A stretch of DNA of 33,018 bases from Methylococcales bacterium (GCA_030693155.1 JAUYBJ010000089.1:1-33018); one strand, 5' to 3'. Shown: positions 1-7,707, numbered from the stretch's first letter. Numbers and translations are program-made. Notes: generated by a model from the sequence alone, not told the origin.

Positions 1-110
1 TTGGTCGGTTCGCCTTTGGGATTGGTCAACGGCGGTACGGCATGATAAGCACGGAATAAAAAAGACGAGCCGTCAACGAGACACAGGGTTTTTTGAGCTG
101 ATAAAGTCAT
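1..110 (-). CDS. polA: DNA polymerase I, N-terminal fragment (runs off the left edge)
   Basis: Reading the minus strand from an ATG at 108-110 gives 36 residues beginning [20 protein letters not shown] and continuing [16 protein letters not shown]. This is the typical start of the 5'-3' exonuclease (FEN) domain of bacterial DNA polymerase I; the early Asp in LVDGSS is a metal-binding residue in that family. DNA polymerase I removes RNA primers and fills gaps in replication and repair. Only the first 36 codons are inside the window; the rest lies to the left. The gene diverges from the sugar kinase at 219, so the roughly 108 bases between them should carry both promoters. Confidence 0.9.
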   Translation of the reverse strand, partial: MTLSAQKTLCLVDGSSFLFRAYHAVPPLTNPKGEPT

Positions 111-174
111 AATGAATAAACGGTAAAATGAACAACAGACAACACGATACCATTTTTTAATCGCTTTCCCCACT

Positions 175-189
175 AGACCTGTCAGGTCT
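175..189. repeat. Short palindrome AGACCTG-T-CAGGTCT, copy 1
   Basis: A perfect 7-1-7 inverted repeat lies between the divergent polA and sugar kinase genes. Closely related 15-base motifs occur at 31407-31421 and 32878-32892. It could be a dispersed repeat or a binding site for a dimeric regulator; the sequence does not decide. Confidence 0.5.
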
Positions 190-218
190 TGTTAATCCGT
201 TTACATAAAGTGAATACT

Positions 219-1124
219 ATGAACAATCAACAGATAGGCATATTCGGCGAAGTGCTGTTTGACCAGTTTCCCGATGGTCAGCAGGTGCTGGGCGGCGCAC
301 CGTTTAATGTTGCGTGGCACACACAAGCCTTCGGACTTGCGCCGTGTTTTATCAGTCGCGTTGGTGATGATGTTCAGGCTGATAATATCAGACAGGCAAT
401 GGATATGTGGGGCATGACAACGGCTCAACTACAAACTGATTACGATCATCCAACAGGCGCGGTGCAGATTAGCTTTAATAACGGCGAACCCAGTTATGCC
501 ATTTTGACACATCAGGCTTACGATTTTATTACCACCGATTTACTGGATTTATCCGCCCATTATTCGCTGCTGTATCACGGCACGCTGGCAATTCGTCATT
601 CGACTGTAACCCACACGCTTGACGTATTAAAAGCGCATCATCAAGGCAAAATATTTGTGGATGTCAATTTGCGTGAGCCGTGGTGGCAAGCCGAGCGCGT
701 GAAGCGCATCATCGACCAAGCGCATTGGGTGAAGCTGAATCAATATGAACTGGAGCATTTACAGCCGTTACACGCCGATTTAAAAGAGGCAATGGTGTTA
801 TTTATAGAGCGGAATCATCTGGAAGTATTGATTGTGACCTGTGGTGAGCAGGGCGCGATAGCGATGACTCAGTTCGGTGAAACGGTTGAAGTCGCGCCCA
901 CTGCTCAGCTTACGGTTGTCGATACGGTCGGTGCGGGTGATGCGTTTTCGGCGGTGCTGTTGTTAGGTTTACAACGCGGCTGGTCATTGCAGATAACGAT
1001 GGAAAGAGCGCAGGATTTTGCCTCTGCGTTAGTAACACAACGCGGGGCAATTGTGCAGGATAGGGGGTTTTATCAGGCGTTTATTGAGGCGTGGTCGCCC
1101 GTTCCCAATCAGGAGAAACCGTGA
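219..1124 (+). CDS. PfkB-family carbohydrate kinase, probably fructokinase-like
   Basis: This is a 301-residue ATP-dependent sugar kinase of the ribokinase/PfkB family, expected to phosphorylate a sugar such as fructose in the cytoplasm. The N-terminal GGAPFNVAWH segment (residues 25-34) forms part of the sugar site. The signature DTVGAGDAFSA (235-245) carries the anion hole and the catalytic base Asp241. DVNLREPWW (148-156) resembles fructokinases. I chose ATG 219; a longer reading from a TTG at 189 starts inside the palindrome at 175-189 and lacks support. The last codons (PVPNQEKP) and the stop lie inside a long palindromic element (1100-1208). Substrate is inferred. In methanotrophs fructokinases serve sucrose metabolism, but no such genes are visible here. 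Confidence 0.85.
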   Translation: MNNQQIGIFGEVLFDQFPDGQQVLGGAPFNVAWHTQAFGLAPCFISRVGDDVQADNIRQAMDMWGMTTAQLQTDYDHPTGAVQISFNNGEPSYAILTHQAYDFITTDLLDLSAHYSLLYHGTLAIRHSTVTHTLDVLKAHHQGKIFVDVNLREPWWQAERVKRIIDQAHWVKLNQYELEHLQPLHADLKEAMVLFIERNHLEVLIVTCGEQGAIAMTQFGETVEVAPTAQLTVVDTVGAGDAFSAVLLLGLQRGWSLQITMERAQDFASALVTQRGAIVQDRGFYQAFIEAWSPVPNQEKP

Positions 1125-1208
1125 AATGTGGGAGAGGCTTTAGCCTCGAATGCGAGGCTAAAGCCTCTCCCACATAAATACTTTCACAGTCTCAGGAAAT
1201 TGGGAACG
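1100..1208. repeat. Long nested palindrome overlapping the sugar kinase 3' end (REP-like)
   Basis: The core is a perfect 23-bp stem, 1126-1148 against 1153-1175, with the loop AATG. Its arm reads ATGTGGGAGAGGCTTTAGCC and so on. An outer 10-bp inverted repeat, CGTTCCCAAT (1100-1109) with ATTGGGAACG (1199-1208), encloses it, and GTGAAA/TTTCAC (1121-1126, 1182-1187) pair in between. The kinase stop codon (1122-1124) is inside. It lies between convergent genes, so it may end transcription from both, though there is no clear T-run. Confidence 0.8.
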
Positions 1209-1224
1209 AGACAAATTAAGTCGC

Positions 1225-1298
1225 GTAGGGCGGGCAACGCTCTTTTGCCCACCATTTACCCACAAAAGCGGTGGGCAGAAAAACGCTGCCCACCCTAC
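1225..1298. repeat. GTAGG...CCTAC palindromic element, copy 1 (74 bp)
   Basis: The ends GTAGGGCGGGCA (1225-1236) and TGCCCACCCTAC (1287-1298) pair with one mismatch. Inside, TGCCCACC (1246-1253) pairs perfectly with GGTGGGCA (1270-1277). The element can fold as one long hairpin or as two adjacent hairpins. Its architecture matches the elements at 7593, 14661 and 27855. Confidence 0.75.
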
Positions 1299-1313
1299 AT
1301 GACTATCAATCAA

Positions 1314-2114
1314 TTACAACGCAAACAACTCGCGCATTTTTTTGCCCGATTGTTCCACGCGCATAAATGCTTCGCCGACTAAAAAGCCGTAGATGTTGTT
1401 GCTTAGCATTAGCTGTACGTCGTCGGTGGTGTGGATGCCGCTTTCGGTGATGATTAAGCGGTCGTCTGGGATGCTGTCTTTTAAGGTTAAGGTGGTTTGT
1501 AAATCGGTGGCGAAGGTGCGCAGGTTGCGGTTGTTGATGCCGATGAGTTTGGTGTCCAGCGTTAAGGCGCGTTGCAGTTCGTCGGCATCGTGGACTTCGA
1601 CTAAGACATCCATGCCCAATTTGGTGGCTAGGTCGGCTAATTCGTGCATGACGCTGTCTTCTAATGCGGCAACAATCAACAAAATACAATCTGCACCTAA
1701 GGCACTGGCTTCGTGGACTTGGTAGGCATCTATCATGAAATCTTTGCGTAATACGGGCAGTGGTACGCGCTTTCTGACTGCGTCCAAGTAGGCTTCTGAT
1801 CCTTGGAAATATTCTTTATCGGTGAGTACCGATAAGCAGGTCGCGCCGTTCATGGCGTAATCTTGGGCGATGGTGACGGGCTGGAAGTTTTCCCGAATCA
1901 CGCCTTGGCTGGGTGAGGCTTTTTTAATTTCGGCGATAATGGCGGGTTTTTTTGCCAGAATTTTACTGTGCAGGGCATTGGCAAAGCCGCGCGGACGCTC
2001 TACGCCGCTGGCTATTTCTTGCAGCATTTCTATGGGCGTGTTCAGGCTGCGTCTTGCCACTTCCTGTTGTTTGGTGGCGAGGATGGTTTTTAAAATATCG
2101 GGGGTGTCAGTCAT
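1314..2114 (-). CDS. trpC: Indole-3-glycerol phosphate synthase
   Basis: The 266-residue protein is a (beta/alpha)8 barrel enzyme. It decarboxylates and closes the ring of CdRP to indole-3-glycerol phosphate in tryptophan synthesis. Family motifs are present in order: [13 protein letters not shown] (catalytic Lys and Glu segment), [31 protein letters not shown] and ITESGI. Length is normal for a monofunctional TrpC; no TrpF domain is fused. It starts 12 bases after the trpD stop, so the two are cotranscribed. No trpG lies directly upstream of trpD here. Confidence 0.97.
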   Translation of the reverse strand: MTDTPDILKTILATKQQEVARRSLNTPIEMLQEIASGVERPRGFANALHSKILAKKPAIIAEIKKASPSQGVIRENFQPVTIAQDYAMNGATCLSVLTDKEYFQGSEAYLDAVRKRVPLPVLRKDFMIDAYQVHEASALGADCILLIVAALEDSVMHELADLATKLGMDVLVEVHDADELQRALTLDTKLIGINNRNLRTFATDLQTTLTLKDSIPDDRLIITESGIHTTDDVQLMLSNNIYGFLVGEAFMRVEQSGKKMRELFAL

Positions 2115-2126
2115 GATTTTTTGTGT

Positions 2127-3143
2127 TTATAAAGAGTTGGAATAAGCGATTAAGGCGTTCAGTTTAGCACGCGCCGCGCCGCTGGCAATGACTTGTCCAG
2201 CGGTTTCAATACCTGCGGTCAGGGTATCACTAAGCTGTGCCGCATAAATCGCCGCACCTGCGTTGAGTTGCACAATGTCCTGCGCCGCGCCTGATTGATT
2301 GTTCAGCACGGCGTTAATCATTTGCAAACTGTCGGCGGCATTTTCAACGGCTAATTCAGCTAAACTGGCACGGTTAAAGCCGAATTGTTCAGGCGTAATG
2401 GTGTAGGTTGTCACTGTGCCGTTTTTTAATTCGGCAACCTGAGTCGGTGCGGCAATGCTGATTTCATCCAAACCATCTTCGGCATTAACGACCAGCACAT
2501 GATGACTGCCCAATTTTTTTAAGACTTGCGCCAGCGGCTCTACCCAATGCGCGGCAAATACGCCGATGAGCTGATTGGGTGCGCTGGCAGGATTGGCTAA
2601 AGGGCCCAGCAGATTAAACAGGGTTCTTACGCCCAGCTCTTTACGCACGCCGATGGTGTGTTTCATTGCGCCGTGATAATTGGGTGCGAATAAAAAGCCC
2701 ACGCCCAAAGTATTGACACAATCGGCAACTTGCGCGGCGGTAAGATTGAGATTAATACCCGCCGCTTCCAATAAATCGGCACTGCCGCAACGGCTGGACA
2801 CGGAACGATTGCCGTGTTTGGCAACCTGCCCGCCCGCCGCCGCAACGACAAACGCCGAGCAGGTGGAGATGTTAAAGGTATTTGCACCATCGCCGCCCGT
2901 GCCACAGGTATCAATAATATGCGCACCTGTCACGCTGACTTTAGTCGCCAGTTCACGCATGATGTCAGCGGCGGCGGCAATTTCATCGACAGTTTCACCT
3001 TTGCACCGCAAGGCAATCAGAAAACCTGCCAGTTGGGCATCGGTTACGCCGCCCGTCATAATCAGGCGCATGACTGCCTGCATTTGTTCGGTGTTGAGGT
3101 TTTGCTGGTTTAACAGGAGTTGTAAGGCTTGTTGTATCTGCAT
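2127..3143 (-). CDS. trpD: Anthranilate phosphoribosyltransferase
   Basis: The 338-residue enzyme joins anthranilate to PRPP, the second step of tryptophan synthesis. The N-terminal helical domain (about 1-70) is followed by the PRPP-binding motif [14 protein letters not shown], then [18 protein letters not shown] and [21 protein letters not shown], all diagnostic. It is the first gene of a trpD-trpC pair. The glutamine amidotransferase partner gene trpG, often directly upstream, is absent; a small unknown gene and sbcB lie there instead. No strong Shine-Dalgarno is visible before the ATG at 3143. Confidence 0.97.
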   Translation of the reverse strand: MQIQQALQLLLNQQNLNTEQMQAVMRLIMTGGVTDAQLAGFLIALRCKGETVDEIAAAADIMRELATKVSVTGAHIIDTCGTGGDGANTFNISTCSAFVVAAAGGQVAKHGNRSVSSRCGSADLLEAAGINLNLTAAQVADCVNTLGVGFLFAPNYHGAMKHTIGVRKELGVRTLFNLLGPLANPASAPNQLIGVFAAHWVEPLAQVLKKLGSHHVLVVNAEDGLDEISIAAPTQVAELKNGTVTTYTITPEQFGFNRASLAELAVENAADSLQMINAVLNNQSGAAQDIVQLNAGAAIYAAQLSDTLTAGIETAGQVIASGAARAKLNALIAYSNSL

Positions 3144-3186
3144 GGTGAGGGCTTATAGCATTGTAGTGATTGGATGGTGGGCGATT

Positions 3187-3462
3187 TTACAAATAGATGA
3201 CAATTCTTATATAGCCTGTTTCGCCTGTTATTTCATGCTGGAAAATATTGTCTAAATCTTGTTTTTTAAGCAATGATGTGACTGTTCCTTTTAATGAGGT
3301 TGGTATCACCAAGGCAATTGTGTGGGAAACGGCATCGTATTCATAGCCCAGCAAAGGCGAATACTTCTTTTTTGATAGTGGCGTTCCTATTTTTACATCG
3401 TTTGATATTAAAAGAGCGTCTAGTTTGATCTCCAAATTTTTAATGTCATGTTGCGTTTTCAT
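3187..3462 (-). CDS. Small protein of unknown function
   Basis: This 91-residue reading frame lies between sbcB and trpD on the same strand. I do not recognise a family. The protein looks soluble and mixed alpha/beta, with no signal peptide or membrane segment, and has a Lys-rich stretch (SKKK) near residue 30. The DNA is more AT-rich than trpD and sbcB, and no good ribosome binding site precedes the ATG. It fills an otherwise empty gap and has no frame competing on the other strand, so it is plausibly real, but the evidence is only the open frame. Confidence 0.45.
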   Translation of the reverse strand: MKTQHDIKNLEIKLDALLISNDVKIGTPLSKKKYSPLLGYEYDAVSHTIALVIPTSLKGTVTSLLKKQDLDNIFQHEITGETGYIRIVIYL

Positions 3463-3529
3463 ATCGTCATACGGTGGTCATTTCATAACCTTTTATATCG
3501 TTCCTGATATTTATGGTGAAAGGATATTA

Positions 3530-4972
3530 TTATGTCATACCCAACTGATTGGACAACTCAAGCGCGTAGGATTCCAGTGCTTGAACAGTTGACTGATTGA
3601 CCGTTGCATCCGCTTTTAGTTCATTCAACCGTGTAATATAAGCGTCAAATGTAATGTCTGCGCCTGCTTGCTGTCCTGTTAATCGGTTAATACAAAATGC
3701 TTGCCAGCGTTGCTTTTCGTCGGTGTTTAAGCTGTCTGGATAGTTACGCCCCCTGTATCTGAACAGCATTTCCGCCAGGCGTTTATCGGTGAAATTGAAT
3801 GAGTTGCCTGCTAAATTTTCAGGTGGCAGGGTGCGGATTTTTGCCATGGTGGACTTATCGGCATCGGCAAAAAAACCACCGCTGTAGATGGCTAAATCGG
3901 GATCTGTGTCCTGTCCGTCACCATGACTGCTGAACACAACGGCTAATTTTTCGCTCAAATCTGCCGTGGTTTTTATGGATTCAATGTGTGCCAAGCAATT
4001 AATCAGGTCGATATTAAGACGCTCGGCATCGGCGGGTTTTAGTACAGAAATAGGAGCTAATACAGGGCATTTATTGATATGTACTACTTTTAGTGGAATT
4101 CGCGCCACGCCTTCGGGCAAGTCGGCGGTGGCGGTGAATAAGCGGTGCTGAATATCTTCGGCTGATAGATTTAACAAGGCTTCTGGATTGACTGATAAAT
4201 CATAAACGATAATGCCGTTTGGATTGGTCGGGTGTTTACAGAGCGGCAACACGACGGCTAAACAGTTTTTTTCTGCCCGATATTTGCCTGAGATATGCAG
4301 CACAGGCTTAAAATGACCCAGTTGCAATAAATCCAGCACTTTATTTTTAACACGGTGTTCCAGTAAAAACTGAAACAATTTGGGCTGAGCCTGTTTGATT
4401 AATCTGGCGAGTTCAATCGTGGCGTAAACATCCGCCAGTGCGTCATGCGCCGCTTCGTGGACAATACCGTTGGCAATGGTCAGCTGATCCAGACGAAAAC
4501 TGGGTTTACCGTCGCCATTATTTACCCATTGAACTCCGTCGGGACGCAAAGCACGCGCGGCGCGTACTACGTCAATTAAATCCCAGCGGGAATTGCCGTT
4601 TTGCCATTCTCGCGCATAAGGGTCATAAAAATTGCGGTATAAAATATTACGAGTGACTTCATCATCAAAACGCAGGTTGTTATAACCCAGCGTGCAGGTA
4701 TTGGGCTGGGTGAGTTGTTCATGAATGCGGCGGATAAATTCGGCTTCACACACGCCTTTTTGCTGTACTGACTGAGGAGTGATGCCTGTAATAACACAGG
4801 CATCAGGGTGTGGCAGGGTGTCCGCCGCCAGCCTGCAATACAGCACCAGCGGCTCATCAATTACGTTAAAATCCGCATCGGTACGCACGCCTGCAAATTG
4901 CGCGGCGCGGTCACGTTGCGGGTCAAGACCAAAGGTTTCATAGTCATGCCAATAAAAAGTCTGTGTTGCCAT
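3530..4972 (-). CDS. sbcB: Exodeoxyribonuclease I
   Basis: The 480-residue protein is a 3'-5' single-strand DNA exonuclease acting in mismatch repair and recombination. The N-terminal DEDDh nuclease domain starts with FYWHDYETFGLDPQRDRAAQ, giving the metal ligands Asp10 and Glu12. Then come GYNNLRFDDEVTRNILYRNF and NSRWDLIDVVRAARALRPDG, which are characteristic of ExoI, and the HDALADVYAT segment with the catalytic His and Asp. The C-terminal half matches the SH3-like and helical regions. Length is close to the E. coli enzyme (about 475). It starts 12 bases upstream of the CBS gene stop region and reads in the same direction. Confidence 0.97.
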   Translation of the reverse strand: MATQTFYWHDYETFGLDPQRDRAAQFAGVRTDADFNVIDEPLVLYCRLAADTLPHPDACVITGITPQSVQQKGVCEAEFIRRIHEQLTQPNTCTLGYNNLRFDDEVTRNILYRNFYDPYAREWQNGNSRWDLIDVVRAARALRPDGVQWVNNGDGKPSFRLDQLTIANGIVHEAAHDALADVYATIELARLIKQAQPKLFQFLLEHRVKNKVLDLLQLGHFKPVLHISGKYRAEKNCLAVVLPLCKHPTNPNGIIVYDLSVNPEALLNLSAEDIQHRLFTATADLPEGVARIPLKVVHINKCPVLAPISVLKPADAERLNIDLINCLAHIESIKTTADLSEKLAVVFSSHGDGQDTDPDLAIYSGGFFADADKSTMAKIRTLPPENLAGNSFNFTDKRLAEMLFRYRGRNYPDSLNTDEKQRWQAFCINRLTGQQAGADITFDAYITRLNELKADATVNQSTVQALESYALELSNQLGMT

Positions 4973-4984
4973 GACTTGCCTACG

Positions 4985-5380
4985 TTATTTAAGGGTAATC
5001 AACGCTTTTAATACGTCTGTACGGCTGATGATGCCGACAAATTTCCCGTCATCAAACACAGGAAAACTTCTGACCGACGAATGTTCAAATTTTTCTGCCA
5101 GTTCAACAATACTGGAATCAGCATCAACGCTAATCGCACCCTCCGTCATATAATCGCCGACTTTGCCGCCCATACTTTGGTTATACACACTACCTAGAAA
5201 CACTTTAATACTGTCTTTTTCAGAAAATACGCCTAACAAACGACCTTGATCGTCAACCACAGGGGCGCAGGTGATTTTGTGGCCCAGCAACTTTTTAATG
5301 GCATCAATGACATTGGTGTCTTTAGTCAGCGTCACGACTCTGGTAGTCATGTAATCTGCAACTGTAATTTTTGTCAACAT
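4985..5380 (-). CDS. Two-CBS-domain protein
   Basis: The 131-residue protein consists only of a Bateman module. CBS1 covers about residues 5-60 (VADYMTTRVVTLTK, then CAPVVDDQGRLLGVFSEKD) and CBS2 about 72-128 (VGDYMTEGAISVDADSS, then SFPVFDDGKFVGIISRTDVLKAL). Such modules bind adenine nucleotides and act as energy or ligand sensors. No effector domain is attached, so the partner is unknown. A strong Shine-Dalgarno (GAGGAG) precedes the ATG at 5378-5380. It lies between nqrM and sbcB on the same strand; a functional link with either is not shown. Confidence 0.88.
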   Translation of the reverse strand: MLTKITVADYMTTRVVTLTKDTNVIDAIKKLLGHKITCAPVVDDQGRLLGVFSEKDSIKVFLGSVYNQSMGGKVGDYMTEGAISVDADSSIVELAEKFEHSSVRSFPVFDDGKFVGIISRTDVLKALITLK

Positions 5381-5430
5381 GATGAACTCCTCGTTATTTA
5401 TTATTATATTAGACGAGGGACTAACGGGCG

Positions 5431-5631
5431 TTATCCTTGTGTCAGATGCGCCTGCGCTGCCTCAGCGTCCAGTTTTTTTCTTTTGTCACATTTTTCCACG
5501 CACACACACGCGGCTTTATCCATGCCGCCGCCACAAGAACCTTTAATAGCGCGTCTGCCAAATATAACACCGACAGCCATAATAGCAATCACAACTAACA
5601 TAACCACAAAAGTCACTATAAAATACATCAT
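5431..5631 (-). CDS. nqrM: Na+-translocating NADH:quinone reductase maturation factor NqrM
   Basis: The 66-residue protein has one membrane helix (about residues 4-24), then the signature VGVIFGRRAIKGSCGG and a Cys cluster with Cys33, Cys42, Cys44 and Cys48. This matches the NqrM (DUF539) family, needed to deliver iron to the membrane Fe site of Na+-NQR in the inner membrane. GAGGA precedes the ATG. The nqrABCDEF operon itself is outside the window, but nqrM implies that the cell makes a sodium-pumping NADH dehydrogenase. The C-terminal tail after residue 50 is slightly longer than usual and charged. Confidence 0.85.
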   Translation of the reverse strand: MMYFIVTFVVMLVVIAIMAVGVIFGRRAIKGSCGGGMDKAACVCVEKCDKRKKLDAEAAQAHLTQG

Positions 5632-5807
5632 AATTTATTCCTCAATCTCAGTAAAAAATGGATAAAAACTCTGGATAAGAGCCTTTATTCATTTTCATAG
5701 TTCCCACATATTGTACACGACTAAGCGATTCATAAAACGAGCAATGTCCGCCAAATGTTTGCGTATAAAAGACGGACGATAATCGCCATTTAGCAATTCC
5801 CAATAAC

Positions 5808-5833
5808 AAAAAAGCGGTCAACGACCGCTTTTT
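5808..5833. terminator. Bidirectional intrinsic terminator
   Basis: A short stem, AGCGGTC/GACCGCT with loop AAC, is flanked by six A on the left and five T on the right. It works as a Rho-independent terminator on either strand. It lies 22 bases after the stop of the exported protein gene (5856-6122, minus) and ends that transcript before nqrM. Confidence 0.88.
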
Positions 5834-5855
5834 CTATTCAAATCTAAAATACAGA

Positions 5856-6122
5856 TTATTTTGCAGGGGTTTCGACAGGCTTAGGCTCAACAGCAGGAGC
5901 GGCAACAGGCGCAACAGGAGCGACGACGGGCGCAGCGACAGCAGTGCTGTTCTTTTCCCACTTGCCGCCCGCTTTGAGACACTCTTTTTTGGTCTTCACC
6001 ACAACAGCCTCATTCAGCACACAACTGTGATTTTGTGCGGGCGGTGGAGTGCCTTTTGCCGATTTAGCCAAAGTGGCAGAAGACAATAAGGCAAGAGCGA
6101 CTGCGAAAACTATCTTATACAT
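5856..6122 (-). CDS. Small exported Ala/Pro-rich protein, unknown function
   Basis: Starting at ATG 6122, which has a clear AGGA upstream, the product has 88 residues. Residues 1-19 (MYKIVFAVALALLSSATLA) are a classic Sec signal peptide with an Ala-x-Ala cleavage site. The mature part carries two cysteines (SCVLNEAVVV and KKECLKAGGKWEK) that could form a disulfide in the periplasm. It ends in a low-complexity Ala/Pro/Val/Glu tail. The longer frame up to 6167 adds 15 residues that spoil the signal peptide. A perfect FNR box lies about 194 bases upstream, at the correct distance from a TATATT -10 element on this strand, so oxygen control is likely. Function unknown. Confidence 0.7.
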   Translation of the reverse strand: MYKIVFAVALALLSSATLAKSAKGTPPPAQNHSCVLNEAVVVKTKKECLKAGGKWEKNSTAVAAPVVAPVAPVAAPAVEPKPVETPAK

Positions 6123-6288
6123 GGTTATTTTCCTGTTAGATTTAAGAACAAATGTTTGAAAATTCAAACACGCGGGGCTGAGTTTGACAACCTACCGCTC
6201 TCTTTGTCAAGCCTGTTGTCGGCATTGAACGCATTCTATCGAGAGTCAATCGTCTACCCCGCGCAACCAGCAAACACCGACATTGTTA

Positions 6289-6294
6289 AATATA
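6289..6294 (-). promoter_or_regulatory. Candidate -10 element for the exported protein gene
   Basis: On the minus strand this reads TATATT, five of six bases matching the sigma-70 consensus. It predicts a start near 6282, which puts the FNR box centre (6322.5) at about -40.5, the class II activator position. The untranslated leader would be about 160 bases. Confidence 0.4.
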
Positions 6295-6315
6295 AGCGCA
6301 CTTTTTTGATTGTTT

Positions 6316-6329
6316 TTGATCTATATCAA
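6316..6329. promoter_or_regulatory. FNR/Anr box TTGAT-CTAT-ATCAA
   Basis: This is a perfect match to the FNR consensus TTGAT-N4-ATCAA, between the divergent exported protein gene (minus) and the small lipoprotein gene (plus). The regulator encoded at 6648-7367 keeps the FNR recognition residues Glu199, Ser202 and Arg203, which read TTGAT half sites. Weak -10 elements lie at the class II distance on both sides, so one site could activate both genes when oxygen is low. Confidence 0.85.
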
Positions 6330-6350
6330 AAGCACACATTTTATGTATGC

Positions 6351-6356
6351 CACAAT
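6351..6356 (+). promoter_or_regulatory. Candidate -10 element for the lipoprotein gene
   Basis: CACAAT matches four of six bases of the sigma-70 -10 consensus. A start near 6363 would place the FNR box at about -41, as in activator-dependent promoters. Support comes from spacing more than from sequence. Confidence 0.35.
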
Positions 6357-6450
6357 ATGCCAAGTCAATAAAGACTTAACACCTGCTTCATATTCACAAC
6401 GCCATGTTGTGAGTCAGCGCACACCCAAACTAAAATAACGGGAAAATCCT

Positions 6451-6567
6451 ATGAAAAAAATCAGTTATGTTTTGTTATTACTTGTTGCTGTCACTACGCT
6501 TGCTGCTTGTGGAGAGCAAGGTGTAGGTCCCGCTAAACCAGGCGCGACTCAAGAATCTGCAAAATAA
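6451..6567 (+). CDS. Very small lipoprotein (38 residues)
   Basis: ATG 6451 opens a 38-codon gene whose product starts MKKISYVLLLLVAVTTLAAC. This is a type II signal peptide with lipobox LAAC, so Cys20 would be lipidated. The mature peptide is only 19 residues (CGEQGVGPAKPG, then ATQESAK). The length suits entericidin-like or LptM-like mini-lipoproteins, but the mature sequence matches neither family clearly. It lies downstream of the perfect FNR box and diverges from the exported protein gene. The upstream ACGGGAAAATCCT gives only a weak ribosome site. Function unknown; location should be the inner or outer membrane. Confidence 0.72.
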   Translation: MKKISYVLLLLVAVTTLAACGEQGVGPAKPGATQESAK

Positions 6568-6632
6568 ATAGTTTTTGCTGAACTGGCACTGCCGTATTGT
6601 TTAATTATGGTGCGGTAATACCACGTTGCAGG

Positions 6633-6646
6633 CTGATTTATATCAA
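6633..6646. promoter_or_regulatory. FNR-like box (one mismatch) just after fnr
   Basis: CTGAT-TTAT-ATCAA matches the FNR consensus at nine of ten defined positions. It lies one base beyond the fnr stop codon, between convergent genes, where a normal promoter is not expected. It may be chance, or a site for an antisense transcript. Confidence 0.3.
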
Positions 6647-6647
6647 C

Positions 6648-7367
6648 TCAATGCAACGGGCAAGCATTCACTATCGTTTTCAGCAAATCCAGATTATCTA
6701 TTTGAATTCCGCGTTGTTTAACCGTAATAACCCCCTGTTGACTTAAATAAGTCAATTGCCGACTGACGGTTTCAACCGTTAAACCCAAAAAATTGGCAAT
6801 ATCCTGCCGCCCCATAGACAAATTAAATTGCGTACTTGAAAAGCCTAACGCGGTATAACGCAACGACAACATTAATATAAACGTCGCCATTTTTTCCTTT
6901 GCCGAACGGTGTCCAAGCAACACAATTTTATCGTGATCCGATGCAATTTCTTTCCCTAATATCCGCATCAACTGGGTTTGTAAGCGGGGAATGCGCGAGC
7001 ATAACTCATTAAAATGACTTAATGGCAACTCACACACCGATGCCGTTTCTAAAGCGACGGTCGAGCAAGTAAAACGCCCGTGCTGCAATGAATCCAAGCC
7101 CATTAATTCACCTGGCAAATAAAAACCAATAGTCTGCTCATCCCCCGCCAACGTCGTTATAAAACTTCGAAATGAACCCGATTTAATTGCATACAAACTC
7201 TCGCAGGCTTGACCTTGCCCATACAGCAACTCATCCGCTTGCAAAGGGCGTTTATTCTTAACAATATCAACTAATTGAGTGACTTCGTTTTTTTGCAAAC
7301 CGAAGGGCAGACATAATTCAGACAACTTGCAATCAGGGCAAGTTATCGTAGGTTGCGTTAATTTCAA
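6648..7367 (-). CDS. fnr: Fnr/Anr-type oxygen-sensing transcription regulator
   Basis: The 239-residue CRP/FNR-family protein senses oxygen through a [4Fe-4S] cluster. N-terminal Cys10, Cys13 and Cys19 have the C-x2-C-x5-C spacing of E. coli FNR, and Cys112 in ALETASVCELP matches the fourth ligand (Cys122). A cyclic-nucleotide-like domain covers about 25-140, followed by a dimer helix. The helix-turn-helix MGRQDIANFLGLTVETVSRQ has Glu199, Ser202 and Arg203, equal to FNR Glu209, Ser212 and Arg213 that read TTGAT. The start is TTG at 7365-7367, with AGGA nine bases upstream; there is no earlier or nearby ATG. The extra Cys101 is not a known ligand. The perfect FNR box next door is a probable target. 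Confidence 0.93.
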   Translation of the reverse strand: MKLTQPTITCPDCKLSELCLPFGLQKNEVTQLVDIVKNKRPLQADELLYGQGQACESLYAIKSGSFRSFITTLAGDEQTIGFYLPGELMGLDSLQHGRFTCSTVALETASVCELPLSHFNELCSRIPRLQTQLMRILGKEIASDHDKIVLLGHRSAKEKMATFILMLSLRYTALGFSSTQFNLSMGRQDIANFLGLTVETVSRQLTYLSQQGVITVKQRGIQIDNLDLLKTIVNACPLH

Positions 7368-7559
7368 GTGTTTCTATCCTTGCTTAGAATAATTCACTCA
7401 ATAATAACAGAGCCGCCTACAACACTCAGGCTTCATTTATACCAAACTCACTGAATAGCGTACCAAACGCTCAAAAATGCGAACAAGAGATGCTCTGCGT
7501 TGGAATGCTTGTGTGACGCTCCAGCATCATGTCTCGCAACGCTGGGGCTTTGCAGGATG

Positions 7560-7584
7560 AGTTCTCACGCTGGAGGTGGGAACT
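7560..7584. repeat. GTTCCCAC-type hairpin, degenerate copy
   Basis: AGTTCTCAC (7560-7568) pairs with GTGGGAACT (7576-7584) with one wobble. It resembles the hairpin at 20438-20461 and the outer arms of the element at 1100-1208. It lies in the 389-base gene-free stretch between fnr and the SecB-like gene, which otherwise holds only the element at 7593-7707 and a possible fnr promoter. Confidence 0.55.
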
Positions 7585-7592
7585 ATGAAAAC

Positions 7593-7707
7593 GTAGGTCT
7601 GAGTAAGACCGTCCAAGCGGTAGCGCAGAACGGGCGTTTCCGACATCGCATAAGTTTGTCGGAAACGCCTGTGTCGCTCCCGCTCAATAATGCTTATTCC
7701 GACCTAC
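7593..7707. repeat. GTAGG...CCTAC palindromic element, copy 2 (115 bp)
   Basis: The ends GTAGGTCTGAGTAAG (7593-7607) pair imperfectly with CTTATTCCGACCTAC (7693-7707). A strong internal 13-bp stem, 7633-7645 with 7657-7669 (arm GGCGTTTCCGACA), sits in the middle. It lies just after the end of the SecB-like gene and may also act as a transcript end. Confidence 0.7.

Noticed and set aside
2680-3255. Plus-strand frame of 191 codons over trpD
   Set aside because: It is antisense to a fully conserved trpD and its composition looks like a frame shadow, with no family signal.
6575-6595. Possible sigma-54 promoter (TGGCAC followed by TATTG)
   Set aside because: The -12 GC is missing and the site lies between convergent genes, so it does not fit TGGCAC-N5-TTGC.
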